Origin: Desulfotignum sp.
GTDB lineage: Bacteria; Desulfobacterota; Desulfobacteria; Desulfobacterales; Desulfobacteraceae
Direction: 5' to 3'
Assembly: GCA_018399285.1 (NCBI GenBank)
Contig: JAGYOW010000009.1
Span: forward strand, 1-64,000
Length of the DNA: 64,000 nucleotides
In this document: piece after piece, positions 54,665-64,000 of the stretch
Layout of the letters: the number at the start of each line of letters is the position of its first letter
Position numbering within the stretch: position 1 is the first letter of the stretch
The notes under the pieces: generated by a model
What the model was told of the DNA's origin: nothing
Databases searched by the model: none
The model's input: the letters and a program-made list of their open reading frames with translations, nothing else
Translations under genes and position numbers: made by a program

Positions 54665-55153
54665 ATGGATAAATTTCTGACAGTTGATGCAGATAAATGC
54701 ACGGGGTGCCGCCTGTGTGAACAGGTGTGCTCAGTCATGCACGAAGGGGTTTCCAATCCCGCCAAAAGCCGGATCCAGGTGGTGAAATGGGAGCAGGAAG
54801 GGATTTATATCCCGGTGATCTGCAAACAGTGTGAAGATGCGCCCTGCATGAATGTGTGCCCGGTACGGGCCATTTCAAGGGACCCGGATTTCGGGTTTGT
54901 AAAAGTGGATCACGAGGTATGCATTGGGTGCCGGTCCTGTGTGGGGATCTGTCCTTTCGGCGCCATGGGATATAATGACACCACCCACCAGGTGTTCAAG
55001 TGTGATTTGTGCGGCGGTGATCCCCAGTGTGTGAGATTCTGCGAAGTGAATGCCCTGGAATATGTGTCTGCGGACCGGGTTTCATCCCAGAAGAAACGCA
55101 AAGGCGCGGCCCGGCAGTCAGCGGCGGAACGGCAGGCCGTGGCCCTGGGATAA
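54665..55153 (+). CDS. 4Fe-4S ferredoxin-type subunit downstream of AOR
   Basis: CTGCRLCEQVCSVMH, CEDAPCMNVCPVRA, CIGCRSCVGICPFG. Confidence 0.92.
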   Translation: MDKFLTVDADKCTGCRLCEQVCSVMHEGVSNPAKSRIQVVKWEQEGIYIPVICKQCEDAPCMNVCPVRAISRDPDFGFVKVDHEVCIGCRSCVGICPFGAMGYNDTTHQVFKCDLCGGDPQCVRFCEVNALEYVSADRVSSQKKRKGAARQSAAERQAVALG

Positions 55154-55197
55154 CGCCCGGTAACCGGTAACATATCTACACATTATTGAGTCTGATA

Positions 55198-55235
55198 TCA
55201 GGGCCTGGTTTACCAAAACCGGGCCCTGATTTTTT
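55198..55235 (+). terminator. Rho-independent terminator after the AOR ferredoxin gene
   Basis: tcagggcctggttt / aaaccgggccctga (one G-U pair) followed by TTTTTT. Confidence 0.85.
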
Positions 55236-55358
55236 GGCGCAAATAGGAGGCCTTGTGTTCGGTTTTTCCGGAGAAAGCCGGCATCTGAAACTCATTGACT
55301 TTGGCTTTATATATGATATTTATGTGCGGCTCATAAATGCAATGCAAAAGGAAGACCG

Positions 55359-56102
55359 ATGAATTTTTTTCAAAAGCTGCACATGATTCACAGTGCCTGG
55401 CATTATCGCCTCAATACGGAAAAAGAAGATATCTGTTTTCTTCTGAAGTTGAATCTCAAAGGAAAAACTGTCATTGATATCGGCGCCAACAAAGGCATTT
55501 ATTCCTACTGGATGTCAAAAAAAGTGGGTCCCCTGGGAAAAGTGGTCGCCTTTGAACCTCAGCCGGAGCTTGAAACTCATCTGATGGGGCTTAAATCCGC
55601 ATTTAAAATGGATAATCTTTCCATCGTCCGAAAAGGATTGTCCAGTGAACCCGGGGTGATGGCACTTTACAGGGCTGAGCCGGGGTCAGGCGGGGCAACA
55701 TTGAATAAAAATCAACGGGTGGGCACATGGCAGACTGTGTCTGTTGACGTGACCACACTGGATGATTATGCGTGCCAGCTCAGGGATGTGGCATTTATAA
55801 AATGCGATGTTGAAGGCCATGAACACGATGTGTTCAAAGGGGGCCGCCATCTGCTGGAAAGAGACAAGCCCTGTCTGCTTTTTGAATGCCATCATGAACA
55901 AGCCCTAAAACAAGACCTTTTTTCATATCTGATATCCCTGGGGTATGACGGCTTTTTCTCATTCAAAAAAAAGATGATCCATTGCAGCCGGTTCGATAAA
56001 TTCCCCTATAGACGCAAAAACGAACACCATCGCAATTATATCTTTATACATCCGGAATTTTATATGAAAGGATTAAGTTTTAAGGATTTAGTTTTAAGCT
56101 AA
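55359..56102 (+). CDS. FkbM-family methyltransferase
   Basis: GKTVIDIGANKGIYSYWMSKKVGPLGKVVAFEPQPE; VAFIKCDVEGHEHDVFKGG. Confidence 0.85.
   Translation: MNFFQKLHMIHSAWHYRLNTEKEDICFLLKLNLKGKTVIDIGANKGIYSYWMSKKVGPLGKVVAFEPQPELETHLMGLKSAFKMDNLSIVRKGLSSEPGVMALYRAEPGSGGATLNKNQRVGTWQTVSVDVTTLDDYACQLRDVAFIKCDVEGHEHDVFKGGRHLLERDKPCLLFECHHEQALKQDLFSYLISLGYDGFFSFKKKMIHCSRFDKFPYRRKNEHHRNYIFIHPEFYMKGLSFKDLVLS
56066..56100 (+). repeat. TTTTAAG-unit repeat, same unit family as at 49846-50035
   Basis: gaaaggattaagttttaaggatttagttttaagct at the 3' end of the methyltransferase gene. Confidence 0.5.
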
Positions 56103-56112
56103 TACCTGTTTG

Positions 56113-56838
56113 TTACATGAATCCTTTGTAATGGTGTGGTTCCAGGGCAGAAAACACATAATGGATCATGGTGATGGTGTCAAACACCGGCAGGCCCGTG
56201 GCATGGTGCACGGCCCGGGCATAGGGAGGCAGCACACTGCATTCCAGGAGAATGGCGCCGGCGTTTTGCTGAGTCAGGTTCCGGGCGGCTGTCACGATTT
56301 CCTGTTCGATTTTTTTTGCATCCAGGGTGCCTTTTTCATCCATGACCGCGGAGGCGAATTCCGGACAGGATTCCATGCCGGAAATCAAAAGGTCCGGGCC
56401 GAAAAAAATTCCGATCGCCTCGAAAAAATCCGGGGTCAGGCTCCGGCTGTCAGCCGTGATGATGCCGATGCCCGTGTCGGCCGGGATCAGGTGCCGGATA
56501 AAGGGAATCTGGAACAAAGAGGAAAGAAATACGGGCAAACCCAGATCCTGCCGGAGCCGCTGCTGATGAAGGGCCATGAATCCGCAGTCCCCGGTGACGG
56601 CCCGGACCCCGTTGGCAGCCAGGTCCCGGGCCGCGGCCAGCAGATCTGAATAAACGGTGTCGTCTTTGCCCACGGCCCGTGCCACGGTGAATCCGGGCAC
56701 TTTTTTAAATCGCACCGGAAAATCATAAGAGGTGGCATTGGCCACATCCCCGGGGATGAACGGGATCACCGAATCCAGCAGCAGAATGCCGATGGCTTCT
56801 CCATAGGATACCTGCTGATTTTTGATGGTGTATTTCAT
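56113..56838 (-). CDS. Asp/Glu/hydantoin racemase superfamily protein
   Basis: AIGILLLDSVIPFIPGDVANATSY; NGVRAVTGDCGFMALHQ; ILLECSVLPPYARAVHHATGLPVFDT. Confidence 0.75.
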   Translation of the reverse strand: MKYTIKNQQVSYGEAIGILLLDSVIPFIPGDVANATSYDFPVRFKKVPGFTVARAVGKDDTVYSDLLAAARDLAANGVRAVTGDCGFMALHQQRLRQDLGLPVFLSSLFQIPFIRHLIPADTGIGIITADSRSLTPDFFEAIGIFFGPDLLISGMESCPEFASAVMDEKGTLDAKKIEQEIVTAARNLTQQNAGAILLECSVLPPYARAVHHATGLPVFDTITMIHYVFSALEPHHYKGFM

Positions 56839-56851
56839 TTTGTTTTCCAGA

Positions 56852-58177
56852 TTATCCTCCCATGGCCAGATTGGGCAGAAACAGCGCGATCTGGGGAAAG
56901 GTGATGAGCAGAACTGTTGCCAGAATCAGGATGAGCAGAAAGGGCAGGGCATGGCCGATCACCTCCAGATAGGGACGTCTGAAAATGAGCTGGGCCGTGA
57001 AGATGTCGCATCCGAATGGCGGGGTGGCCGATCCGATGGCGGCCTGAAGGGTGACCAGGGTACCCAAAAGGATGGGATCCACGCCGGCCCCGACCACATA
57101 GGGCTGGAACACCGGACTTAAAATGAAGATCGCCACAATGGGGTCCACAAACATGCAGGCCACAAAATATACCACCACCACAATGGTGATCACCCGCAGC
57201 ATGGAAGGATCCGTGCCGAACAAAGGCGGCAGCAGCTGGTCCGGCAGCTGGAGAAACCCGATGAGAAAGGAAAATGCCTGGCCGGCCCCCACCAGGATGA
57301 ACACCACCCCGGTGATCACGCCGGTCTGGAGAAAAGCATCGACAATGCGTTCAAAAGTAAGGCTTCTAAATATAATGGTTTCCAGGATCAGGGCATAGAA
57401 AACGGCTGCGGCCGCCGCTTCCGTGGGGCTTAAAATACCTGTGTAGATGCCGCCTACGATGATGACGGGAAACCCCATGACGGGCAGGCCTCCTTTGACG
57501 GCATCGATGCGTTCGGGCATGGAGGCTCTGGGAAGTGTGCCCACGTGGGTGACCTTTGAATACACATAGCAGTAAATGGAAAACATCACCAGGATCATGA
57601 GTCCCGGCAGGATGCCTGCCAGAAACAGCATGCCGATGGAGGTGGAGGTGGCGACCCCGTAAACGATAAACCCGATGCTGGGGGGGATGAGAAATGCGAT
57701 GTCGCTGGAATTGATAATCAGCCCCAGGGTAAAAGAGCTTTTATAACCGGCCTCCAGGAGCATGGGCCGCATGGTGCCGCCGATGGCCGCTACCGTGGCC
57801 TGGGTGGAGCCGGACACGGCCCCGAACAGGGTGCAGGAGGCATTGGTGGTAATGGGCAGCCCGCCGGGCAGATGGCCCACAAACACCTTGATCATGCGGA
57901 TAAGCCGGGATGCGGATTCTCCGGAAGTGATGATGGAGGCGGACAGGATGAACATGGGTACGCAAACCAGGGCCGGCGGGGTGACACCGGCAATCACCTG
58001 CTGCACCATGGTGATCAGCATTTTCGGAGCGAACTCGGGCATGTACACGGCAATGTAGAGGATCAAGGAGCCCAGCAGGGTTACCATAAAGGGAAATCCC
58101 AGTAAAAGCATGATCAGAAGACTGATTCCGAACATCATCATGGTCGGGGCCTCCGATGATTTCATCTTCGTATTCAC
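56852..58177 (-). CDS. TRAP transporter large permease DctM/UehC type
   Basis: GGLPITTNASCTLFGAVSGSTQATVAAIGGTMRPMLLEAGYKSSFTLGLIINSSDIAFLIPPSIGFIVYG. Confidence 0.92.
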   Translation of the reverse strand: MNTKMKSSEAPTMMMFGISLLIMLLLGFPFMVTLLGSLILYIAVYMPEFAPKMLITMVQQVIAGVTPPALVCVPMFILSASIITSGESASRLIRMIKVFVGHLPGGLPITTNASCTLFGAVSGSTQATVAAIGGTMRPMLLEAGYKSSFTLGLIINSSDIAFLIPPSIGFIVYGVATSTSIGMLFLAGILPGLMILVMFSIYCYVYSKVTHVGTLPRASMPERIDAVKGGLPVMGFPVIIVGGIYTGILSPTEAAAAAVFYALILETIIFRSLTFERIVDAFLQTGVITGVVFILVGAGQAFSFLIGFLQLPDQLLPPLFGTDPSMLRVITIVVVVYFVACMFVDPIVAIFILSPVFQPYVVGAGVDPILLGTLVTLQAAIGSATPPFGCDIFTAQLIFRRPYLEVIGHALPFLLILILATVLLITFPQIALFLPNLAMGG

Positions 58178-58706
58178 TTTGCTGGTCCGGGGACTGCCAG
58201 GGGTCGGATTCCGTGAAATTTTTGATGATGGTGCGGAAATACTGGATCGCGGCCAGGCCGAAACCGATGGGCATGATCACGTAAAGGTCCATTTGGGGAC
58301 CCGCAGGGCCGGGGTCATGTGTCCCTTGGCCATGGCGTTGGTCAGGTACTCCCAGGACGCGATGCACATGATGCCCATGACCACGGCGGAGATCAGGCAG
58401 ATGATCATGATAAAGGTTTTCCATTTTCAGGGCATGGCATCCAGAAACGCGCCCATGCGGATGTGCCGGGCCTTTCGCACGCCATAGCTCACCCCGGTGA
58501 AGGTGATGAGCATCACCAGGAACCGGGAAATCTCTTCGGCAAAATGAATACTGAGAGAAAAGGTGCGGGCAAATACATTGGCTATGAGCAGAACGGCCAG
58601 GGCAGCCACGCAGATCACCAGATGGAGACCTCAGGCTGTTGACCACCACACCGATATTGTGATTGAGCTGCTGAAGGGGATTGCGGGTTTTCTGCTTTGG
58701 GTCCAT
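58150..58706 (-). CDS. TRAP transporter small permease DctQ/UehB type, frameshifted
   Basis: Fragments MDPKQKTRNPLQQLNHNIGVVVNSL / VFARTFSLSIHFAEEISRFLVMLITFTGVSYGVRKARHIRMGAFLDAMP / YVIMPIGFGLAAIQYFRTIIKNFTESD in different frames. Confidence 0.8.
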
Positions 58707-58773
58707 AGGGTTCCTTTCCAGCGGTAATGAACGATGCGCCCCGGGACTGAAAGAGGCACCGGGCTGTTGTCAG

Positions 58774-58808
58774 GACAGGTCCCGGGCGATGATTACCCGG
58801 GACCTGTC
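58774..58808 (-). promoter_or_regulatory. Perfect 13-bp inverted repeat between the TRAP binding-protein and small-permease genes
   Basis: gacaggtcccggg / cccgggacctgtc, 9-nt loop. Confidence 0.8.
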
Positions 58809-58824
58809 TATCTTTAACAAACGG

Positions 58825-59880
58825 TTACTTTAAAGCGGCTTTGGCCGCTTCAATGTCGGCAAGCAATGCTTCCAGAATTTCGTCAGCCCCGTCACCGCCG
58901 ATTTCGGTGAACTTGGGATAAACCGTTTTAGCCGCCGCCTGGAACTCGGCGATGGCGGCATCGTCCAGTTCATTGAACTCCAGGTCCGGTTTGGCGGCCA
59001 GCACATTTTCCTTGTCAGAGGCATTTCGTTCCATGATCCAGTTTCCGGCCGGAATGATGGCATCCACCCAGAACCGTTTCATCTCGTCCTGCACGTTCTG
59101 GGGCAGGCTGTCAAAGAATTCCTTGTTGACCGTGGGAATCCCCAGAAACGGTTCGCTCTTGAGCTGGGTAACGTATTTCTGCACTTCAAAGAACTTCATG
59201 CTGTAGATGGCGAACAGCGGGTTGACCTGGCCGTCGATGAGTCCCATCTGCAGGCCGGAGTAAACCTCGCCGTAATCCATGGGCGTGGGCACGGCGCCAT
59301 AGGCCTTGTAATCCTCCACCAGCAGCTTGGAAGACATTACCCGCAGTTTCTGGCCCTTGATGTCGGCCAGGGAGGTGATTTTCTTGTTGGAGGAAACCCA
59401 CTGCCATCCTTCAAACATCACGGCCAGCGGCACCAGATCATTGTCGCGGAACGCTTTTTCCAGCAGCGGAAAAAATTTGCCGTTGCGTACGATCCAGTCA
59501 ATGGTTTCAGGCACGTTTTCTGTGGGAAAGATATAGTTCAGGGCCAGCACCTGGGCCTGGGGGACAAACGCGCTGATCCAGGCGTAATCGGAAAACACAT
59601 ATTCCACCACCCCCATCTGTGCCAGCTCGTTGATATCGCCAAGCGCCCCCAGCGTGCCGTAGGGGTACACGGTAATGTTGATCTTGCCGTCAGTCCATTC
59701 TTTCATGTGATCGGAAAAATTGTTTGCCCACACGGTCATGAAATCGCCTTCGATCTCTTCAGATGCCAGTTTGGCAAGGATGGGTTTGCCCGTGTAGTTT
59801 TCAGCAAAGGCAGGGGCTGCGGTCAGGCAGAATATCCCTGCGAAAACAATGACTGCCAGTTTGGTGAGTGTTTGTTTCAT
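58825..59880 (-). CDS. TRAP transporter solute-binding protein DctP type, UehA-like
   Basis: Signal peptide MKQTLTKLAVIVFAGIFCLTAAPAFA; VEDYKAYGAVPTPMDYGEVYSGLQMGLIDGQVNPLFAIYSMKFFEVQKYV. Confidence 0.9.
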   Translation of the reverse strand: MKQTLTKLAVIVFAGIFCLTAAPAFAENYTGKPILAKLASEEIEGDFMTVWANNFSDHMKEWTDGKINITVYPYGTLGALGDINELAQMGVVEYVFSDYAWISAFVPQAQVLALNYIFPTENVPETIDWIVRNGKFFPLLEKAFRDNDLVPLAVMFEGWQWVSSNKKITSLADIKGQKLRVMSSKLLVEDYKAYGAVPTPMDYGEVYSGLQMGLIDGQVNPLFAIYSMKFFEVQKYVTQLKSEPFLGIPTVNKEFFDSLPQNVQDEMKRFWVDAIIPAGNWIMERNASDKENVLAAKPDLEFNELDDAAIAEFQAAAKTVYPKFTEIGGDGADEILEALLADIEAAKAALK

Positions 59881-59942
59881 GGTGTTCTCCTTTTTGGGAT
59901 TAGGGGTAAAAAATATCGGGAGTCCACGGGATGGTCCGCGTT

Positions 59943-61145
59943 TCATGTCTGGTTCAGAAACGTCAGTGCCCCATGAACATGTAAGGCCACTCCTTTCGTT
60001 AAAACGGATTCGTCAATGGCAAATGCCGGGTGATGATGGGACACATCCGTGCCCTTTGCCGGGTCGGCGCATCCCAGAAACAAAAACACGCCGGGTACCC
60101 GGGATGAAAATTCACTGAAATCCTCGCTGGCGATATACCGGGATTCCACCACGGTATCTAAAGATCCAAATACCCTGGCTGCGGTCCGCCGGGCCATCTT
60201 CACCATGTGCTCATCATTGACCAGGGGAATGTTTTCATGATTGATATCAATGGCACAGGTACACCGGTGGGCCTCACAGATGTGCTCACAGATGCGGATG
60301 AACTTCTGGGTGGGATTGTCCGGGCTGTGTTCGGGCAGGGCCGTCAGAAACCGGATAGTGCCTTCCAGATCCGCATGTTCCGGGATGATGTTGGCTTTTT
60401 CCCCGGCGTTCAGTCTGCCGAACATGATAATGGTGGGTTCTCTGGCATCCATTTCCCGGGTCTGAATGGCCTGGACCGCCTGGATGACTCCGGCGGCGGC
60501 AATCACCGGATCCACGGCCTGATGGGGATAGCCCGTGTGGCCGCCTTTGCCTTTGATTCTGAGTTTAAATACATCCAGGCCGCCCATGACCGTGCCGGCG
60601 GAAATGCCCACCTGTCCCGAAGGAATCTGGCTCCAGATATGAATCCCCATGGCTGCGTCCACTTTCGGGTTTTCCATGATGCCTTCTTCGATCATGTAAA
60701 TGGCCCCGGCGGCTTCTTCGTTGGGCTGGAACACCAGCTTGATCTTTCCTTTTAACATCGTGCCGTGGTCTGTCAGAACCCGGGCCGCTGCCAGCAGCAT
60801 GGCCATGTGGGCGTCATGGCCGCAGGCGTGCATCACCCCGGGGTTTTTCGAGGCAAAATCCAGACCCGTGGCTTCGGTCACGGGCAGGGCATCCATGTCG
60901 GCTCTGAGCATGAGCGTGGGCCCGGGATTGCCTGAATCCAGCACGGCGGCCACGCCCGTGCCGGCCGACCGGAACGGGTCCAGTCCCAGATCCGCCAGAT
61001 ATGTTTCAATGAATTCAGCGGTTCTGAATTCCTTAAACCCCAGTTCCGGATACTGGTGAAAGTGCCGGTACAGCCGGATCACTTCCGGCTCCAGTGCCTT
61101 GATCTGCCGGTCTATTTCTGCCTGATTGGCCGGGGCTGGGTTCAT
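59943..61145 (-). CDS. M20 family amidohydrolase (aminoacylase-like)
   Basis: LYRHFHQYPELGFKEFRTAEFIETYL; LMLRADMDALPVTEATGLDFASKNPGVMHACGHDAHMAMLLAAARVL. Confidence 0.92.
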   Translation of the reverse strand: MNPAPANQAEIDRQIKALEPEVIRLYRHFHQYPELGFKEFRTAEFIETYLADLGLDPFRSAGTGVAAVLDSGNPGPTLMLRADMDALPVTEATGLDFASKNPGVMHACGHDAHMAMLLAAARVLTDHGTMLKGKIKLVFQPNEEAAGAIYMIEEGIMENPKVDAAMGIHIWSQIPSGQVGISAGTVMGGLDVFKLRIKGKGGHTGYPHQAVDPVIAAAGVIQAVQAIQTREMDAREPTIIMFGRLNAGEKANIIPEHADLEGTIRFLTALPEHSPDNPTQKFIRICEHICEAHRCTCAIDINHENIPLVNDEHMVKMARRTAARVFGSLDTVVESRYIASEDFSEFSSRVPGVFLFLGCADPAKGTDVSHHHPAFAIDESVLTKGVALHVHGALTFLNQT

Positions 61146-61156
61146 GGATTCACCTT

Positions 61157-62310
61157 TCAGTCGATGACAAACAGTTTGCGGTCAAACCTGGCAAAGGTTT
61201 CAGCCCCGGTTTTTGTGACTCGGAAGGATTCCGAGCATTCAAACCCGAAATTGTCCATCCACATGCCTAAAATCATGTGAAAGGTCATGTCCGATGCCAG
61301 CTCGGTTTTGTCTCCGGGCCGCAGGCTGGCCGTGTGCTCTCCCCAGTCCGGCGGATAGTTCAGGCCCATGGAATACCCGATGCGCGATTCTTTTTCAAAC
61401 CCTTTTTTGGCGATGTGCTCCCGCCATACCCGCTCGACATCTTCGCCGGTCATGCCCGGTTTGATGGTGTCCAGGGTCAGGTTCAAACCCTCCACAGTGA
61501 TGTCTGCCAGATCCGACAGTTTTTGGGGCGGGTTGGGTCCCAGAAATGCGGTGCGGGCAATGGGGCAGTGGTACCGGTGCCGGCACCCGGCCAGTTCCAG
61601 GTTCACGGCCTGGTCGGCCTGGTAGGGATCATCCGTCCAGGTCAGGTGGGGGGCCGAGGTTTTCTCTCCTGTGGGCATCATGGGCACGATGGCCGGATAA
61701 TCCCCGCCGAATTCGGGCGTTCCCGCTGCCTGGGCCTGGAATACCGCTGCCACGGCATCGCATTCTCTTTTGCCGGGCACCAGGTTTTCCAATGCCGTGG
61801 CCATCACCTTTTCCGCAATCTTCCTGCCTGGTGCATCAACGCGATTTCTGCATCCGACTTGATGATGCGCGCAGTTCACCAGCAGATTTGCGTCTGCCAG
61901 GAGGGTATCTTTGCCCAGGGTTTTCAGTTCCACACATCCACTTCGGGCCGTGTAGTAATAGGCATCCGTTTCACCCAATGGTTTTTGTCCCATCCTTTTT
62001 GTTTGATAAAGTCGGCCATAAAGTTCATGGGGTGTTTGACCGGAGAGACTGGACATAGTCATCCGGGTACCCGATCATGTTTTCTTTTTTGATAAACGCG
62101 GTATGCACGGCCCCGTTGACATCCATGTTCGGCCGATCCATACGGGTTCCTCCTGGTCGTCGATCACCAGGACGGCCTGGGGCACATAAAGGACCAGCCG
62201 TCATATCCCGTGAGATAGTTCATGTTGGCCGGATCACACACCGCAGCAGTCCGATGCCCCGGTCTGCCATGGCGGCCTTGGTCCGTTCGATGCGGTCCAT
62301 ATATTCCGTG
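61157..62310 (-). CDS. doeA: M24 family hydrolase resembling ectoine hydrolase DoeA/EutD; N-terminal part frameshifted
   Basis: NMNYLTGYDGWSF; SRIGYSMGLNYPPDWGEHTASLRPGDKTELASDMTFHMILGMWMDNFGFECSESFRVT. Confidence 0.78.
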
Positions 62311-62319
62311 CGGGAAAAC

Positions 62320-63490
62320 AAGGTCGTTTGCTACTCCTTTTTCGATGCGTTTCAATGCCTCTTCCAGATTTGCCGAGCTGGTGGCAAAGGGATTCGTACC
62401 AAACCCTTCGCCGTTCTCACGAAAATGGATCCCGGTACCATGGCCACCTTGTAATTTTCCACCATATGCCGGGCAAATTCCCGGGAGGACATGCCGAGAT
62501 GAGGAGATGTTGGGAAACGCATAGAGAACGTGGATTCCGGTTTTGATGCAGGAGATCCCTGGATGCGGTTCAAACCGTTGATCAAGAAGATCTCTGCGTT
62601 TCGCATATTTTGCCACCATCTGTTTGACACAGTCCTGGGATCCTTCAATGGCGGCCAGGGCCGCCCGCTGGAGTCATGCTGGGGACCCCGGACACCATAT
62701 GTTCCATGAGCTTTTTCCATCTGCGACAATGGCTTTGTAAGGCTTGCCACATATCCCACCCGCCAGCCGGTCATGGCATAGGATTTGGACAGGGTGTAGA
62801 TGGGGGGACGGTCGGAGTCCTGCATCCCGTCAGGCTGCCGATGGACCCATGCTCGTTGCCGTCGAACAGGATGTGTTCATAGGGTTCGTCGAAATCACCA
62901 TGATGCCGTGTTTTCTGACAGATGGCGGCCACCTGCTATAGGATATCCCCTGTCAAAGATGGCGCCCGTGGGGTTGGACAGGGTGTTGAGGATAAATGCC
63001 TTGGTTTTCAGGGTAATGGCCCGGGCCACCTCTTCAGGTCGATTTTGAACCGGTTTTCCTCTCTGGCAGGGATGCGCACGGGCACCCCGCCGAAGAGCCG
63101 GATCTAGGAGTAGTAATCATATCCCGGATCCACCACCAGTACCTCATCCTTGGTTCAGCAGATGGAGCATGATGTTGAAGATTCCTGCATGGCGCCTACG
63201 GAGATAAAGATTTCCGAGTCCCGCGGGGTCTGCCTGGATCCGATTTTCCCGTGCCAGTTTCCTGGCGACTGCTTCTCTGAGGTCCGCAAATCCGCTGGCC
63301 GGCGGATACCGGGTGTATCCTGGTCAGGGCAATTTTGGCTGCCCTCCCGGATATGTTCAGGGTGTCGAAATCCGGCTGGCCGATGCCTAAGTTCACCACG
63401 CCGTCGATCTTGTCTGCCAGGGCGAACATGATGCGGATCCCGGACCATTCCACGCCCTGGTTTCTTGCTGCAAATGATTTTTATATCCAT
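62320..63490 (-). pseudogene. Class I/II PLP-dependent aminotransferase, frameshifted
   Basis: DGVVNLGIGQPDFDT, DEVLVVDPGYDYYS, SKSYAMTGWRVGYVASLTKPL, SHLGMSSREFARHMVENYKVAMVPGSIF in alternating frames. Confidence 0.78.
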
Positions 63491-63499
63491 GATGGGTGT

Positions 63500-64000
63500 C
63501 CTGCTATGGTTCGGGGTTTGGTTAAAACCAGATCTTTGGCCCTTGGAGAGAGGTTTTCATCTCGGTGCATGCCGTTCCATCAGTTCCATGACAATGGAAG
63601 CGATCTTGACTTTTTTCCTTGATAAAGCCGGCATGCCATTCTTCGGTCACCCAGGGCATGTAAATATCGCCTTCCACAGTGCCGGGCTCGAATTTAAAAT
63701 AGCAGGGGAGGCCACTTTTGCAATTTCCGGGCATTCATACCCCCGAAAGTTGCCGCCGAATGAGTTCACGATAATGGTGTAGATATCCAGCGGAATGTCA
63801 CAGCCTTTCGGATGGAAGACAAAATGGGCGGGATACATCGGAAAGCGGATTCAAAGAGTTGGCCCCCATGTTTTTCCGCCACCTTGGCGCCGGCCGCCGG
63901 GCAGTATCCGCCGAACACGGAAAATTTGAATATGGTTTCTTTGGGGATGAGACCCTGTTCACGCATCTTGTTGAGGATAAACAGCACCCCTTCGTCATAC
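63500..64000 (-). other. Frameshifted coding remnant running off the window edge; family not recognised
   Basis: LNKMREQGLIPKETIFKFSVFGGYCPAAGAKVAEKHGGQLFESAFR and IYTIIVNSFGGNFRGYECPEIAKVASPAIL in different frames. Confidence 0.4.

Noticed and set aside
1-64000. CRISPR arrays, tRNA or rRNA genes
   Set aside because: No regularly spaced repeats with unique spacers, no cas-like genes, and no rRNA-like or cloverleaf tRNA sequence noticed by eye; a tRNAscan-SE/Infernal run would be decisive

Overview
Marine-type, Desulfobacterota-like chromosomal window (lineage inferred from protein sequence and gene content only). It contains: (i) the 3' end of lepA, an acyl-CoA/TAXI-TRAP cluster and a truncated molybdopterin oxidoreductase; (ii) a frameshift-riddled stretch (about 10.9-20.6 kb) in which I can recognise a chalcone-isomerase-like gene, an iron-containing alcohol dehydrogenase and a complete but broken type I Wadjet-like jetABCD locus; (iii) a compact catabolic cluster (20.9-30.1 kb): MIO-type ammonia-lyase/aminomutase homologue with a Thr-Ser-Gly triad, class III aminotransferase resembling beta-amino-acid transaminases, Lrp regulator, beta-keto acid cleavage enzyme (BKACE), acyl-CoA ligase and TRAP transporter. 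I read this as a candidate route for alpha- to beta-amino acid catabolism, and it is my best candidate for an undescribed system; (iv) housekeeping genes (rfaE2, pgeF, F0 ATP synthase with a Na+-type c-subunit signature, paaK-ACT, AmiC-like amidase, mutS); (v) a divergent hut locus with a palindromic operator; (vi) a tungsten AOR gene cluster; (vii) an ectoine-type TRAP/hydrolase cluster. Single-base frameshifts are concentrated in patches while long stretches elsewhere are clean. Draft-assembly error is therefore a live alternative to real pseudogenisation, and raw-read checking is needed.
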